A stretch of 19,389 bases of DNA from Pyrrhoderma lamaoense (lineage: Eukaryota > Basidiomycota > Agaricomycetes > Hymenochaetales > Hymenochaetaceae): positions 1-19,389 of the forward strand of contig NBAZ01000068.1 in the NCBI GenBank assembly GCA_002794735.1, in the 5' to 3' direction. The notes beneath the pieces were generated by a model, which was given only the letters and a program-made list of their open reading frames with translations, was not told where the DNA came from and searched no databases. The position numbers and the translations under genes were made by a program. Shown here one piece after another: positions 1-10,219 of the stretch (position 1 is its first letter; the number at the start of each line of letters is the position of its first letter).

Positions 1-1591
1 TATCCGTGACGCTCAATACCTCAAACCAGAATAGAAGTTTGTTGTGTGCAAACGTCTTCAACAATTACCCAGCTCGGGTGAGTATGACGTATCCCGAATA
101 TGATGACCCCAGCTACAGCATATGTACCTCAGGTGCTTTGGGATGTTTCTTTCAATGCGCTCCTGAAGATCGGAAACCTGTTCATTGAGCAAGAAAGACG
201 ATTCAAGATTGCAGATATTGAAGCAGAGCGACTGATTCAACTGGTTGAGGCAGTTATTGGCGATACTCCTCTTTTGTGATTCAGTATCAATATGCCAACA
301 ACACCCAACGCAAGACACCAAATAATCATAAAATGACGTATGGTGTATCTTGACTGGCTGACCCGATCCGAATGATACCAAAGATCGAAGACATGAGAGT
401 AACTCTGATGTTGTCCCTGGATCAACACCTAAAATTCCGTCGATGACCTCGTCCGATAGTGGAGACTTTCCGAAAAAAATGAGAGAAAAGACGCTTGAGA
501 AGAGTGTCTGTGTCTCCTCATCCCACTCGAACGAGTATTCTAATACAGTTACATACAACTCTTTCAAGTCCAGTGCTCTCGCGTTGTTCACCAATCGATT
601 CAGACGCGCAATGCGTCTTATCTTTCCCTCAAACACAAATTTGATCGCCGTAGACGCCCAAATGAACAATCCATCTGCTGCCTCTCCAAGTTTCTCCATA
701 TTGTCGTCCCATGGCCAGTCACCTGGTAGTTTGACAATGTTTCTCCACAATCCGAATTCGTGATTGATATAAGTACAGACATCCTTCTTGTTATCACTTG
801 TAGCGTCATTCAAATTGATTTCGTATGCTTTGAGTGAGTGCGAGAATATCATTATGTCACTCTCGGGACGTCCTGTGATGAGAAATCGGAAGTTAGGAGG
901 CAATTCAGCGAGCCCTTCTCCCAAGACGCGGAGTAAGGTGTGCCTAGTCTGAGATGTTCCGCATTCATCAAGAGCGTCGAGAACAATGAGGACAGGATGT
1001 TGTACGGTAGAGAGTGGCTCTTTAACAAGGATATTGAATTGGGTTCTGAGTGTCAGCGAGGTCAATTCACCACGGCTCTGAAGAGAGCTTTCAATGGAGA
1101 GCGCTATAGATGAATTGAATGCAGCGAGATTGTATGCGATTGTCCGGATCACTGCATCTGGATCACTTCTTCCCTGAGAAAGAATATGTGACATCCAAGT
1201 TGCCTCTTTTCGCAGTAATTGTTCGCAATAGTTGTCGCAACCGTACTTTTCCCCGTCCCGGCTGCACCCAGTAAGAATACCACACTCGACTCGCTGCTCT
1301 CCCCATCTATAAACTTGGATATCTTCTCCCGAATATGAGTCCTAGTTCCTCTCAAGCACGTCGGTCGATCGTCTCCGGGTAGATGAGATGGGTTGAGAGT
1401 AGCTCTCAATCCTGTTGTATCGTGATGACTGATTGGATCACGATCACAGACAACAATGTGTTATGAAACTCACTAGATAGAGTAGTACTAGTGTCACCGT
1501 AATATATATTGTTTGTCTGGTTGCCCGTTATATCATTATAATTACCAGCAATATGAGCGTCGTTGCTAGTACCAGTCAGGTTGAAGGGCAT
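1..1591 (-). pseudogene. NACHT-WD40 receptor copy A, 5' part, two frameshifts, cut by window edge
   Basis: N-terminal part of a STAND receptor. It starts at ATG 1591 with a 118-nt exon (MPFNLTGTSNDAH...), then intron 1 (1473-1412), then the NACHT exon from 1411. Walker A GAAGTGKST and Walker B VLIVLDALDECG are intact. Two single-base losses relative to copy C break the frame: a run of C is one shorter at about 1172-1174, just after 'CHIFFLR', and a run of A is one shorter near 63-64, giving 'PELGNC' and a stop at 58-60. Between them the second frame is open from about 1170 to 58. The WD40 exon lies left of base 1 and is not seen. The NACHT part is closer to copy C than to B, including 'NPSHLPGDDRPTCLRG', whereas the leader is closer to B. 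Probably a pseudogene; sequencing error in homopolymers is the alternative. Confidence 0.85.
1412..1473 (-). other. Intron 1 of copy A (62 nt)
   Basis: Donor GTGAGT follows '...CTATCTA' and the acceptor is '...CAACAG'. Splicing joins phase 1 codon A|GA and continues into 'RLRATLNPSHLPG', matching the same junction in B and C. The 62-nt length means retention would shift the frame. Predicted only from the consensus and from agreement between the three copies. Confidence 0.8.
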
Positions 1592-1620
1592 TATACAAGT
1601 GTGCTTGGGTCGTAGATGGA

Positions 1621-1665
1621 TCAGTGGGGGATATCTGAAAGGTAAGTGCTGCTCATCAACGACAT
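1621..1665 (-). promoter_or_regulatory. Conserved uORF in leader of copy A
   Basis: A 14-codon ORF, MSLMSSTYLSDIPH then TGA, begins 74 nt upstream of the receptor start and about 75 nt downstream of the TATA-like box, so it should lie in the mRNA leader. Copy B has the same ORF with only two residue changes, and copy C has it with the stop lost. Upstream ORFs commonly lower translation of the main ORF; that role here is inference. Confidence 0.55.
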
Positions 1666-1739
1666 CAACCTATACTTAATAGTAGATTGCTGAAGGATCA
1701 CCGATTTGTACTAGATAAGGAAGTCTGTTACACATCAAG

Positions 1740-1747
1740 TATTTATA
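1740..1747 (-). promoter_or_regulatory. TATA-like box of copy A
   Basis: The minus strand reads TATAAATA, 149 nt upstream of the start codon. The same octamer stands at the equivalent place in copy C. It would put transcription start about 110-125 nt before the ATG. Confidence 0.5.
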
Positions 1748-2002
1748 GAAGTATCTTTCCAGATAATGTCATACACGATATGCACAGTGAAAGTCTTTCC
1801 GGAGTCCGCTTCTTATCGACTACTAACAAATTTTGCTAGATTCTTTACCCTAGCCAACCAACAATTGTGGAAATCACCACAGAGTAAGTAAACCACTGAA
1901 AATTACCTTCCAGTATGTGTATCAAAATTTCCTATCTTGTATGGACCCGTGACTAACTCATCAATCAATTATATAACATCTAGACACGTTATTATTAGAG
2001 GT

Positions 2003-2037
2003 CTGATTCCAGACTTTCATTTCAGATCTGGAATCAG
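2003..2037. repeat. Perfect 11-bp inverted repeat upstream of copy A
   Basis: CTGATTCCAGA (2003-2013) is the exact reverse complement of TCTGGAATCAG (2027-2037), with a 13-nt loop. The left arm also contains a smaller palindrome, GTCTG-attc-CAGAC. The outer stem is partly eroded in units B and C, while the inner one is retained or extended there. It could be a protein-binding palindrome or a mobile-element trace. Confidence 0.6.
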
Positions 2038-2210
2038 TGTCTTTTTCTCATGAACTTCAAGCCATACTTTTCAGAAATTTGATATCACGTATTCTAAACA
2101 ACCCATCAAGTATAAGGGAGGAAAAGTAGGAATTTTACACGTTCATGTTCTTTATTTCATGTAACAGAGTTCGCTGTTGGCGAAACAGAACCGGGTCTTT
2201 GAGTGTGCAT

Positions 2211-2273
2211 TGCTTGACAGTATAAGAGCTCCAGAAAGATCGGATCAAATAATTGGGATGAAAGATAGGAGGT
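2211..2273. other. 63-nt near-invariant element, unit A
   Basis: From 'tgcttgacag' to 'ataggaggt' this stretch differs at only one base (2224) from the equivalents at 10220-10282 and 18278-18340, while both flanks diverge freely. It sits about 620 nt upstream of the start codon. No ORF, tRNA box pair or snoRNA box set is convincing. 'AGTATCAGAGC' inside the B and C copies resembles the primer-binding site of many Ty1/copia elements (TGGTATCAGAGC), which may be chance. Confidence 0.6.
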
Positions 2274-2867
2274 CATGGTAAAATTAAACCAAAAAAAGGA
2301 CATACTGATGGAATGATAATAAATCTTTTGGTAAAGATTTTAAGCGCGAAATGATGATAAATAACGGGTGATTGCACCGTTGGAGGCTATAAAAGTGATT
2401 TATGAAAAATATAGAGTTTGATACATCAAAGAACTATCATACTATGGTGCTAACCAGACGCTAATATGGACGAGCGCATAGCAAGTCCTGTATCTACTAA
2501 CACACATATCCTCTGATGCAGAGTGTGAACACGAAAATGAAGTTTCTTGACACTTGTGAACATTGTTTTGATACAAAACTGAACATCACCTTAGTAAAAC
2601 TCAGTTCATAGACAATTACATGTTCATGTATACGTTATGTGACATGGAAAGCCCGCTTTTGGTGGCGGTGTCCTCTTTGACTTTCTAAGTCTATTATGAT
2701 CATTTCTCTTGCAGAAATCAGATCGACACGAGAAAGGTTATTTCAGAAGAGTAGTATCCTCCTAGAAAGTGAGTTTGAGGAGAATCGGAGCATCAGCTGG
2801 TGTTATCGTACAGAATCTAAATGAGGGCGTAGGGGCCGACTAACTAGATGGTCGTTATGTAGTTATA
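2274..2867. other. AT-rich spacer, no gene seen (unit A)
   Basis: Homologous to 10283-10880. It holds short conserved islands such as 'gcaccgttggaggct' near 2375 and a run at about 2681-2716 that reads on the plus strand like the end of a fungal intron (CTAAG then 'tctcttgcag') and is almost unchanged in the other unit. No ORF is shared in frame between the two copies, so any plus-strand gene here is dead. Confidence 0.5.
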
Positions 2868-3515
2868 ATGCATTTTGTAACTTTCCCGAAGATTCCATTA
2901 CTATTATGTTTCCTTACTCTCGGCCGTGCTTCTCGCCCATTTCTCTTACTATATAACTTCACGTTCAACTCTTACTCGAGGGTAAGGTTCGTTTATATAT
3001 CTCCCTCGTTATTAATAGCTTATTCCTTTCGTCCAGTGGCATATAGCCACCTGGACACCATGCTTTCCCTATTACCTACCTTTTATCTCCAAATTTGAGG
3101 CCGCAGTGGATCAGTCAATCCCCAATCAATACATCCACTCCCCTTCCCGGAGTAACTCTTTAATAGTCTCCCGTACTCTTTATCTGCTACTCTGCTGCTA
3201 TTTTCGCTGCCCGGATGCGCTTATAATTCTCTGACCGTACTGCAAGTTGTCCGGGCGGATTTGTCTCAAACTACAGCCTCGGTCGGGACTCTATTATATA
3301 CATTTCTACTGCATTTACTAGTTTGTGAAGCCTCAGCTCGCATCAAGGTCTCTATCTTTCTCTATGCCCGGCCGAAGTCGAGTTACTCGCTTTTTATCCT
3401 CCAATCTGAGCCAGAGCAACGGGTCTGGTGTAGGCACACTCTAAACCCCAAGTCCTCGCCACTAAATACGACTAAAAGATTGAACCCTGACCTAAAGTTG
3501 AGTCTTCAACGGCTG
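2868..3515. other. GC-richer non-coding block, possible mobile-element remnant (unit A)
   Basis: Noticeably less AT-rich than its surroundings and homologous to 10881-11585. It contains the imperfect hairpin 3031-3056 (GTCCAGTGGC against GCCACCTGGAC, one bulged base) and the inverted heptamer GCCCGGA/TCCGGGC at about 3211-3217 and 3251-3257, both eroded in the other unit. A plus-strand ORF at 2868-3098 and its counterpart at 10881-11120 diverge in frame and length, so I do not call it a gene. Composition and the abrupt join to the decayed WD40 fragment suggest an inserted element, but I recognise no family. Confidence 0.35.
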
Positions 3516-3519
3516 CCAC

Positions 3520-4190
3520 GATGTATTCTGCGTTTGGAGAGAATGCAAGGTACTAACCAATCTTTTGTGGCCTGTCAACGAAACATTGACTATTTCTCTT
3601 CTTCGAATATCTCACATTACAGTTGTCTCGTCATCTGATCCGGAAACAAGATACTAATCGTCGTACGAGAGGAAGATGGAATAAACTCTCTGTATGACCT
3701 CTTAGTGGCTTTCCGCCTATTCATCCGCTCTCGACTTCCCAGAAAAAAGCACATACCTTTCTTTATCATGATGCAATATATCTTCCGCTTTTCGAGAATG
3801 TGATACACTGAACTTTATCCATAATGCCTTTGCCTAGCTCTCGAACTATCTCCCCTCCCATTGGAATCTACACCGCTACCACACTTTCCTCTTTCCAGAT
3901 GCTCCCAATATGAGACAAAACTAAGAAATCACCATTCGGAGAGTGCGTGATTCTGTCAGCCTCATACTCAAGAGCTACGATCAACTTCTCGCTCGATGCA
4001 TTCCACATATAAACTTTATCATCCTCTGATACAGAGACGATTAACAGTCCCGTCTGGAGAAAAGAATAACATTATACAACCCTCGTCATCGCTTTCTATG
4101 ACATTCATGACTACGTATCAAAGTCTATTTCCGGTGTACTCAATAACATGAGAGATCGGACTAGCGTATTCCCAACAATTCAATGAGATG
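3520..4190 (-). pseudogene. Decayed WD40 fragment of an extra receptor (unit A)
   Basis: On the minus strand this matches, base by base with many indels, the first-propeller exon of copies B and C, running from the segment corresponding to 'YRKYANPV' (near 4180) through about blades 1-5 (near 3520). Recognisable landmarks on the plus strand are 'ccgtctggagaaaa' (FSPDG) near 4052, 'gatgcaatatatcttccgcttttcgagaatg' spanning about 3770-3800, and 'gatactaatcgtcgtacgaga' near 3650. No reading frame survives. The NACHT part that should lie to the right is absent and replaced by AT-rich spacer. Confidence 0.8.
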
Positions 4191-5688
4191 ATGTTTTAAA
4201 ATATGATAATTGTTCTGGACGGAACAAGCTAAGAGAGGAGGATGACTACGAGAGGCTCAAGTGTTTTTATATACTGGAGCTAGTGTGATGATTCTCAAGC
4301 CTTTCATATTGATAGACATCTTCAGTATACATATGTAAAGAACGGAGTATTGAACCTGTCCTTGTACTTGGTAAAATAGATACAAATAGGATGCTCTGCA
4401 CGGAGCTTGTGATGAATAGACTCAAGTTTGCCAATACATATCATGCTTACATGGCGTAAAGTAGCATTTTGAGCTCGGTAGATTGAATATAATAATTTTA
4501 GAGTTCAAGAAAGAGATGACATAATAACTGAGTTTGTATGCATCATTATCTAATACATTTATTTCACATGGCTCTGTTACCACGAGTCGGGTCTTTAGAC
4601 AGAACAAAACAGTAGCTTGACTTAAGTGATGAGATAGATGATAGAGAAGTCATATGGGGTGGCTATATCTATTATCAACAGGACTCGGTGACAGTCAAAT
4701 GATATATAGATTTGTGTCGAGATAGTGGGCTCGCTTTTTTCTCATTTTGTATCTAATCGAAACCCCTCATACCTCGTGAATTGTTATTAAGACTCACTTA
4801 TTACTCTATGAGCTTTCCCCTGAGGTAAAAGTATACAAGAGTACGTGAGCCTGATATTCAGCTGAGTCTTTGACTTGCAATTTACAAAACTCTTTTCTGA
4901 TTAGTGTTCCACTCATGATTTTCTATGAGCCCGTTCGAATTCAAGAACATCTTTTCTGTCATTTTATTCTATTATATGATACCAGTATAATGAGTCAAGC
5001 TGTAATGCTGAGATCTATGATGCCCGACTTAATCTATCCGCACTATAGTGTTGGTTCGAGTTCACTAGCTTCAAAGCCATATATCAGTTACTGTCAATAT
5101 CTTCTTCCATCCCTTTCTCTCATACATCATACTTCAAGGTGTGATGATATCAGAATTGGACATTCTCTGAAGAAGACAGAGTATAGAATGCTGTTCTTGA
5201 ATCATTCCGCTACGTGCTTATTATCAATAATTTTATAATAATAAATATGTCTTTCGCACATGTTGATCAGCTTGGCCTTCTGTGTGCGTGCATTCTTATT
5301 CTTTATGCGCTATGGTAGTAGATAAAAATACGGAGAGTGGAGGGGCGATTACTACCGAGACAAATAGAGGTTTTACATTTGTTTATAAATGTAAAAGGTA
5401 AAGTAGGCTAGTGTCATAGATGATAGAGAGTATAATCCCGAAGAAGAAAATACAATTGTTATTTTTGAGGCTGTGAAGCCTTGATTTTAAATGTTGATGG
5501 CTTTTAGTGACAAATATCATTACTAGCGTATGAAGAGAAGAGAAAAAGATATGCATCTTGGAGCATCAGTAAAAATAAATTGATAATAAAAGTATTCTAC
5601 GTTCTGCGGTGAGAAATGGATGTTACAAGAAAGGATGACGGGAGAGTCTGGGAGATAAGTACACATAGCTAGAGATGAATGAGATGTT
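4191..5688. other. AT-rich spacer downstream of copy B, no gene seen
   Basis: Homologous to 12251-13764. The longest ORF (4870-5238, plus) reads as low-complexity hydrophobic sequence. Its counterpart in the other unit is broken at different places, so it is not supported as a gene. A conserved island at about 4730-4780 ('gctcgcttttttctc...atctaatcgaaacccctca') is shared with 12788-12828. The stretch also contains the 3' flank of copy B and the hairpin at 5371-5396. Confidence 0.5.
5371..5396. repeat. Perfect 10-bp hairpin downstream of copy B
   Basis: TTTTACATTT (5371-5380) pairs with AAATGTAAAA (5387-5396) across a six-base loop. It lies about 300 nt past the stop codon of copy B. The matching site in the next unit (about 13468-13495) keeps only part of the pairing. 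Could be a 3'-end structure or a palindromic insertion scar. Confidence 0.5.
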
Positions 5689-6833
5689 TTACCCAGAGAT
5701 GACAGCAATGGGTCTGGTCCACTCGTCTCCGATTCGATAGCGAGAGAAGTCGACTGTTATGTTGTATGGGGCATTCATAATAGCAGGATTTCTGGGGTAA
5801 TAAGTGACTCGTGAGTCTCCCTAGGAAGCCACATGAGTAATCTGTTGTCCTTGTCAACAACCCATCCATCTTTTCCTCGTAGGTCCCAATCTGTGTCATC
5901 CAGTGCCCAAATTTCGATTATTCCATCGGGAGAGCAAGATGCAAAGTATTTGTTATCAGGGAAAAAGGAGAGCGAGGTGATATTGCCGGAGTGTGCAGCT
6001 AAAGGGCCAAGGAGAAGCTCGTAGTTGGAAGAATTCCATACACGAATGGTTCCGTCTTCGGAGCTTGAAAGGACTCGCGTTCCGTCAGATGAGAAGCATA
6101 CCAACCTCACATCCGTGTCATAGCTTATCACAGATTCAATGTCGCCGCTTTCGGCATTCCAGAGTCGCATAGTTTCGTCATATGACACGGAGGCAATGTG
6201 CAAACCATCAGGAGAATAAGCTACAGAGCAGACCGGTTTTGAATGACCTTCCAGTGTTGAAAGCAATTGGCCGTTTGTAGCATTCCAAATATGGACAGTT
6301 CCGCCACTAGATCCCGAAACGATCTTCGATCCATCGGGTGAATAAGCGACCAATTTAACACAGCCACTGTGATCTTCGAGTGGCGTGAAAGCCAATTCCC
6401 TTCTTTCGACACTCCAGACTCGGATCGTCCAGTCACTCCAGTCACCTGAACCTGAAGCGATGTGCTTTCCATTTGGGGAAAAGGCAACGGAGGTGATTGG
6501 CCATGTGTGACTTTCGAATACCGCGACAGTTTCTCCGCTCAACACTTTCCACACCCTGACTGTTCTATCCCAAGAGCCAGAAGCAACAAGTTCTTCGTCT
6601 TGCGAAACCGCAACGGACGTGACCCAACTGTCGTGTCCCTTCCATGGCCCGGCGATGAGCGTTCCGTTGACCGCATTCCGCACACAAACTGTACCGTCAT
6701 AGTCTCCGGAAGCAATATACCTTCTTCCTCTTGGTGATGCTGCCGATTCTGAAATCCGACTCTGCACCTGAGTTTGTTCAGTGTTGTCCACACAAACAGT
6801 GGCATCCCAAATTTCAATTGAGCCTCGGGATAA
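5689..6833 (-). CDS. Copy B, second WD40 propeller (frameshifted from the N-terminal part)
   Basis: Seven WD40 blades forming a second beta-propeller, presumably the ligand-sensing end of the receptor. Blades end in motifs such as 'VRVWKV', 'IRVWSV', 'VHIWNA', 'MRLWNA', 'IRVWNS' and 'IEIWAL'. The first has lost its Trp ('VCVRNA'). Blade 3 carries an extra loop, 'GDWSDWT', also present in C. The tail '[17 protein letters not shown]' is the usual end of Agaricomycete NACHT-WD40 proteins. The frame opens at 6833, after a TAG, and has no ATG until blade 5, so it is not an independent gene. A one-base loss near 5793-5796 relative to C changes the end to '...PEILLL' with stop at 5775; the homologous ending otherwise continues to TAA at 5691-5689. 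Confidence 0.8.
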
Positions 6834-9582
6834 CTAGCCGCGAAGCGCGTGCCATCGGGGCAAATGCAATGCTATGGCAATGGTAATTGGTATTTATTTC
6901 CCTTGGAGGCTCGTCAACATTCAACATGTTCCATACTTTAATTGTCTTGCGACCATCGAATCCCAGAACACGAAGACCATCGGATGCGTATGTTGCTTTT
7001 CTACATCCTTCAAGCTGGTGAATCACCTCGCCTGTAGATGTTTTCCGGATACAAGCAATACCATTGAAAGAGCCAGACACAAAATATTCTGCAGTTGGCG
7101 AGAATGCGACGGTGATAAAACAACTCGTGCGATCGTCCAACCGATAATATACCATCGTCCTGCTTCGTAAATTCCACAAAAAAATCGTCCCGTTATCCGA
7201 CCCAGATACAAGATACTGGTCGTCGTATGAGAAGGAAAAAGAGCTGACTATGTCGGTATGGCTCTCTAGTGGATTTCCGTCTACTCTTCCGCTCTCGACA
7301 TCCCAAATCAGTATAATCCCTTTTTCATTTCCTGATGCAATATATTTTCCGCTTTTTGAGAATGATATAGAGTAAACGTTACTCGTATTGTCTGAGCATA
7401 GCTCTCGAACTACTTCGCCTTCTATGGGACTCCACACCGCTATCACTCCTTGGAATCCATCAGAATCTGCCAATGCTACGAGATCACCACTTGGAGAAAA
7501 TGCGATTATGTTAGCCGCATACTCAAGAACTGCGATCAACTTCCCACTCGCTGCATCCCACATGCAAACTTCATCGTCCCATGATGCAGAAATAATGCGG
7601 GTTCCGTCTGGAGAAAATGATAAAGCTGTAAATTCATCATTACCGCTTTCGATGACTTTAATGACTGCGCTTCGTTGTCTATTCCCAATATACTCGATAT
7701 GAGTAACTGGATTGGCGTACTTCCTGTAATGCAATGATACTACAGACTCATCACTGGTGAGGGGTAGAAGACTGCAATAGATATGCGGCGCGCTTCTTGA
7801 AATAGCTTCTGAGAATGTACTGGCCCGTCGATATGCATCCCTGAGGAATGCAGACAGCTCCGGGTTATTGTTCTTTTGTACATCAGCCTAGAAAAATGGT
7901 GAACTGATATTCAACACTTACCCCAAGCCATGAGATTGCATGCACCAATGCGGCACCAACATGGTCATTGAACGTATCCGTGAGGCTCAATACCTCAAAC
8001 CAAAACAGAAGCTTCTCGTGTGCAAATGTCTTCAACAAATTACCCAGTTCAGGTGAGTATGACGTTTCCCGGACATGATGAGCCCAGTTGCAGCATATGT
8101 ACCTCAGGTGTGTCGGAATGTTTCTCTCGATGCGTTCCTGGAGATCGATGATTTGATTATTGAATAAGAAAGACGATTCGAGTCCACAAATATTGAAGTG
8201 AAGTAAATCTCCCATTCGGCCAAAGCACTTGCTAGCTATCATCTCCTTCTGTTTATCGATATCGATCGACCAATCCCTGTCCTTGACAGATACAAGGTAG
8301 TCGTAAAACGATGCATGATGTACTCGTATCTTCTGGTCTGTTTCGAATATCACTAGCGAACGTAAACGACGAAGCATATTTCTCGTTGTTCCTTCGTTGA
8401 GACTCAGGATCCTGTCAATCTCCAGGTCCGTCAAAGGCTCCTTCCCGAAGAAGATGAGAGAGAAGACACCAGGGAAAGTAGATTTCGTGGAATGACCCCA
8501 TTTCAAAGAGGTTTTCAAAACAGTTTCATATAAAGCATCCAGATTGAGTGATCTATTACGAACCAATGCTTCGAGAGACTCGGCCCCACATTCTTCCATC
8601 TCTTCAATGAACTTCACAGCCGTCGACGCCCAAATAAACAACCCGTTTGCTGCCTTTACAAGCTTCCTCATGTTCTCTTCCCATGGCCAGTAATCTGGGA
8701 GAAAGAGACGCCCATCATCCTTCATCGTATTAAACTCATGATTGATATAAGTACAAACGTCCTTCATATTCTCGTCCGGAAGAATGTCCAGGTCAATAAT
8801 GAATGGTTTTATTGATAACACAAAAGACTTGATATCTATCTCCGGTCGAGAGGTAATGAGAAGGTGGAAATTGTGGGGCAATGTGGAAATCCTTTTTACA
8901 AGGACGCGGAGAAGAGATTTCCGAGACTCTGATGTACCGCACTCATCCAATGCGTCGAGAACGATGAGTATTTGGGAACCTGTCGCAGGAAAAAGGGAAG
9001 AAAGGGGCTTGTACAGGAGAATATCGAAGAGGCTATCAAGTGTTGCTGAACTCAAATCACCGCAACTTTGTAGCGCTTTATCGATAGCGAGTGCTATTCT
9101 ATCGTTGGATGCAGCGAGGTCATATGCGATTGTTTGGATCACAGTCATCGGGTCGCTCTTCTCTCTCAGAAAGAATAGATGACATCCAAGCCTCCCCATG
9201 TTTCGGTATTCATCTGCAATAGTTGTCGCAATAGTACTTTTCCCCGTCCCGGCTGCACCCAGTAAGAATACCACATTCGACTCGCTGCTCTCCCCATCTA
9301 TAAACTTGGATATCTGCTCTCGGATATGAGTTCGAGTACCTTCCTGACATGATGGTCGATCAGCTCCAGGTAGATGAGCTGGATTGAGAATCGCTTTCAA
9401 TCCTGTTATATCATGTTGACTGTTTGGATCACAATCGCACACATGAATGTGTCATGAAACTCACTAGATAGAGTAGTTCCAGTATCAATATTATATACCT
9501 TGTTTGTCTGGTTGCCCGTGATAGCATTAAAGTTACCGGCAAAGTGTGCGTCGTTCCCAGAGCCAGTCTGGTTGAAGGACAT
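6814..9582 (-). CDS. Copy B, NACHT plus first WD40 propeller of a STAND/NLR receptor
   Basis: A nucleotide-dependent signalling switch of the fungal NLR class, thought to act in the cytoplasm in non-self recognition or programmed cell death. Exons: 9582-9465, 9402-7922 and 7872-6814, giving about 885 residues. The start MSFNQTGSGNDAH matches A and C. Walker A GAAGTGKST and Walker B ILIVLDALDECG are intact, with 'FHLLITSRPEIDI' (sensor region), 'NGLFIWASTAVKF', a winged-helix-like region and the 'NICGLESSF' helical repeat before the linker 'SAPHIY'. Six blades follow; blade 5 has lost its Trp ('ACIRKTS'). A one-base loss at about 6857-6861 destroys blade 7: 'FSPDG' becomes 'FAPMA' and a stop follows at 6814. 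No separate effector domain precedes NACHT, only about 65 residues. Confidence 0.85.
7873..7921 (-). other. Intron 2 of copy B (49 nt)
   Basis: Donor GTAAGT after 'CTTGGG', branch-like 'GGCTGAT', acceptor 'CAAAAG'. Removal joins 'AISWLG' to 'NNNPELSAFLRDAYR' in phase 0, which restores the continuous family sequence. Unspliced reading ends within the intron at TGA. Confidence 0.85.
9403..9464 (-). other. Intron 1 of copy B (62 nt)
   Basis: Donor GTGAGT, acceptor 'ATAACAG', same position and phase as in A and C. Without splicing the two exons are in different frames, and an in-frame TGA lies inside the intron in the downstream frame, so the intron is needed to connect the N-terminal motif to NACHT. 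Confidence 0.85.
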
Positions 9583-9611
9583 TGTACGAGCGTACTTAGG
9601 TCGTGGATGGA

Positions 9612-9656
9612 TCAGTGGGGGATGGCTGAAAGGTAAGTACTGATCATCAACGACAT
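9612..9656 (-). promoter_or_regulatory. Conserved uORF in leader of copy B
   Basis: Fourteen codons, MSLMISTYLSAIPH then TGA, 74 nt upstream of the main start, at the same offset and length as in copy A. Only residues 5 and 11 differ, so the frame, start and stop have been kept while surrounding leader bases drift. Confidence 0.55.
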
Positions 9657-9730
9657 CAACCTATACTTAATAGTAGATTGCTGAGAGATAACCGATTTGT
9701 ACTAGATAAGGAAGTCTGTTACACATCAAG

Positions 9731-9738
9731 TATTAATA
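9731..9738 (-). promoter_or_regulatory. Mutated TATA-like box of copy B
   Basis: The octamer that reads TATAAATA in A and C reads TATTAATA here, 149 nt upstream of the start codon. The change would be expected to weaken a TATA box (inference). Confidence 0.4.
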
Positions 9739-10005
9739 GACAGATCTTTCCAAATAATGTCATACACGATATACACAGTGCAAGTCTTTCAGGATTCCGC
9801 TTCTTATCGATTATTACCCGTTTCTAATAGATGCTTTCCCCCAACCAACCAATAATTGTGGATATCGCTATAGAGTAAGTAAACCACTGAAAATTATAAT
9901 CCAGTATGTGTATCAAAATTTCCTATCTTGTATGGACTCGTGCCGCTACTCGTGACTAATCCATCAATCAACAACGCAACATCTAGACACGCTATTATTA
10001 GAAGT

Positions 10006-10040
10006 CTGGTCCCAGACTTTCGTTTCTGATCTGTAATCAG
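10006..10040. repeat. Palindromic site upstream of copy B
   Basis: Equivalent of the inverted repeat at 2003-2037. The outer arms (CTGGTCCCAGA and TCTGTAATCAG) no longer match well. The inner palindrome is better than in A: AAGTCTGG (10003-10010) pairs with CCAGACTT (10012-10019). Confidence 0.45.
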
Positions 10041-10219
10041 TGTCTTTTCCTCATGAGCTTCGAGTCATACTTCATAACAATTTGCTATCACAATTATCAT
10101 TTTGAGCAATTCAATAGTCCGCTGATTAGAAGGATAACAGGAGTTTTACATCTATATCAGTTATTTCATATTACAGAGTTCACTGTTGGTGAAACAAAGC
10201 CGGGTCTTTGAGTGGGCAT

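Noticed and set aside
2211..2273. tRNA or C/D snoRNA gene
   Set aside because: No A/B box pair, no cloverleaf, and no convincing C and D boxes at the ends.
2868..3638. Plus-strand ORFs 2868-3098 and 3261-3638 as genes
   Set aside because: Counterparts in the second unit are shifted and truncated, and the second ORF runs into the antisense of the decayed WD40 fragment.
4870..5238. Plus-strand ORF of 122 residues as a membrane protein
   Set aside because: Low-complexity, not kept in frame at 13074-13256, and it begins at a non-ATG codon.
1592..5688. Repeat-induced point mutation as the cause of AT-rich spacers
   Set aside because: The coding exons in the same duplicated units show no excess of C-to-T nonsense changes; the damage there is by single-base deletion.
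5689..6833. Second propeller as a separate gene
   Set aside because: No ATG near its beginning in either B or C, no promoter-like sequence, and the family normally has both propellers in one exon.
5833..7702. Plus-strand ORFs opposite the WD40 exons of B, with similar ones opposite A and C
   Set aside because: They are antisense shadows of the blade repeats, recurring because the minus-strand codons recur; they have no starts, introns or composition of their own.
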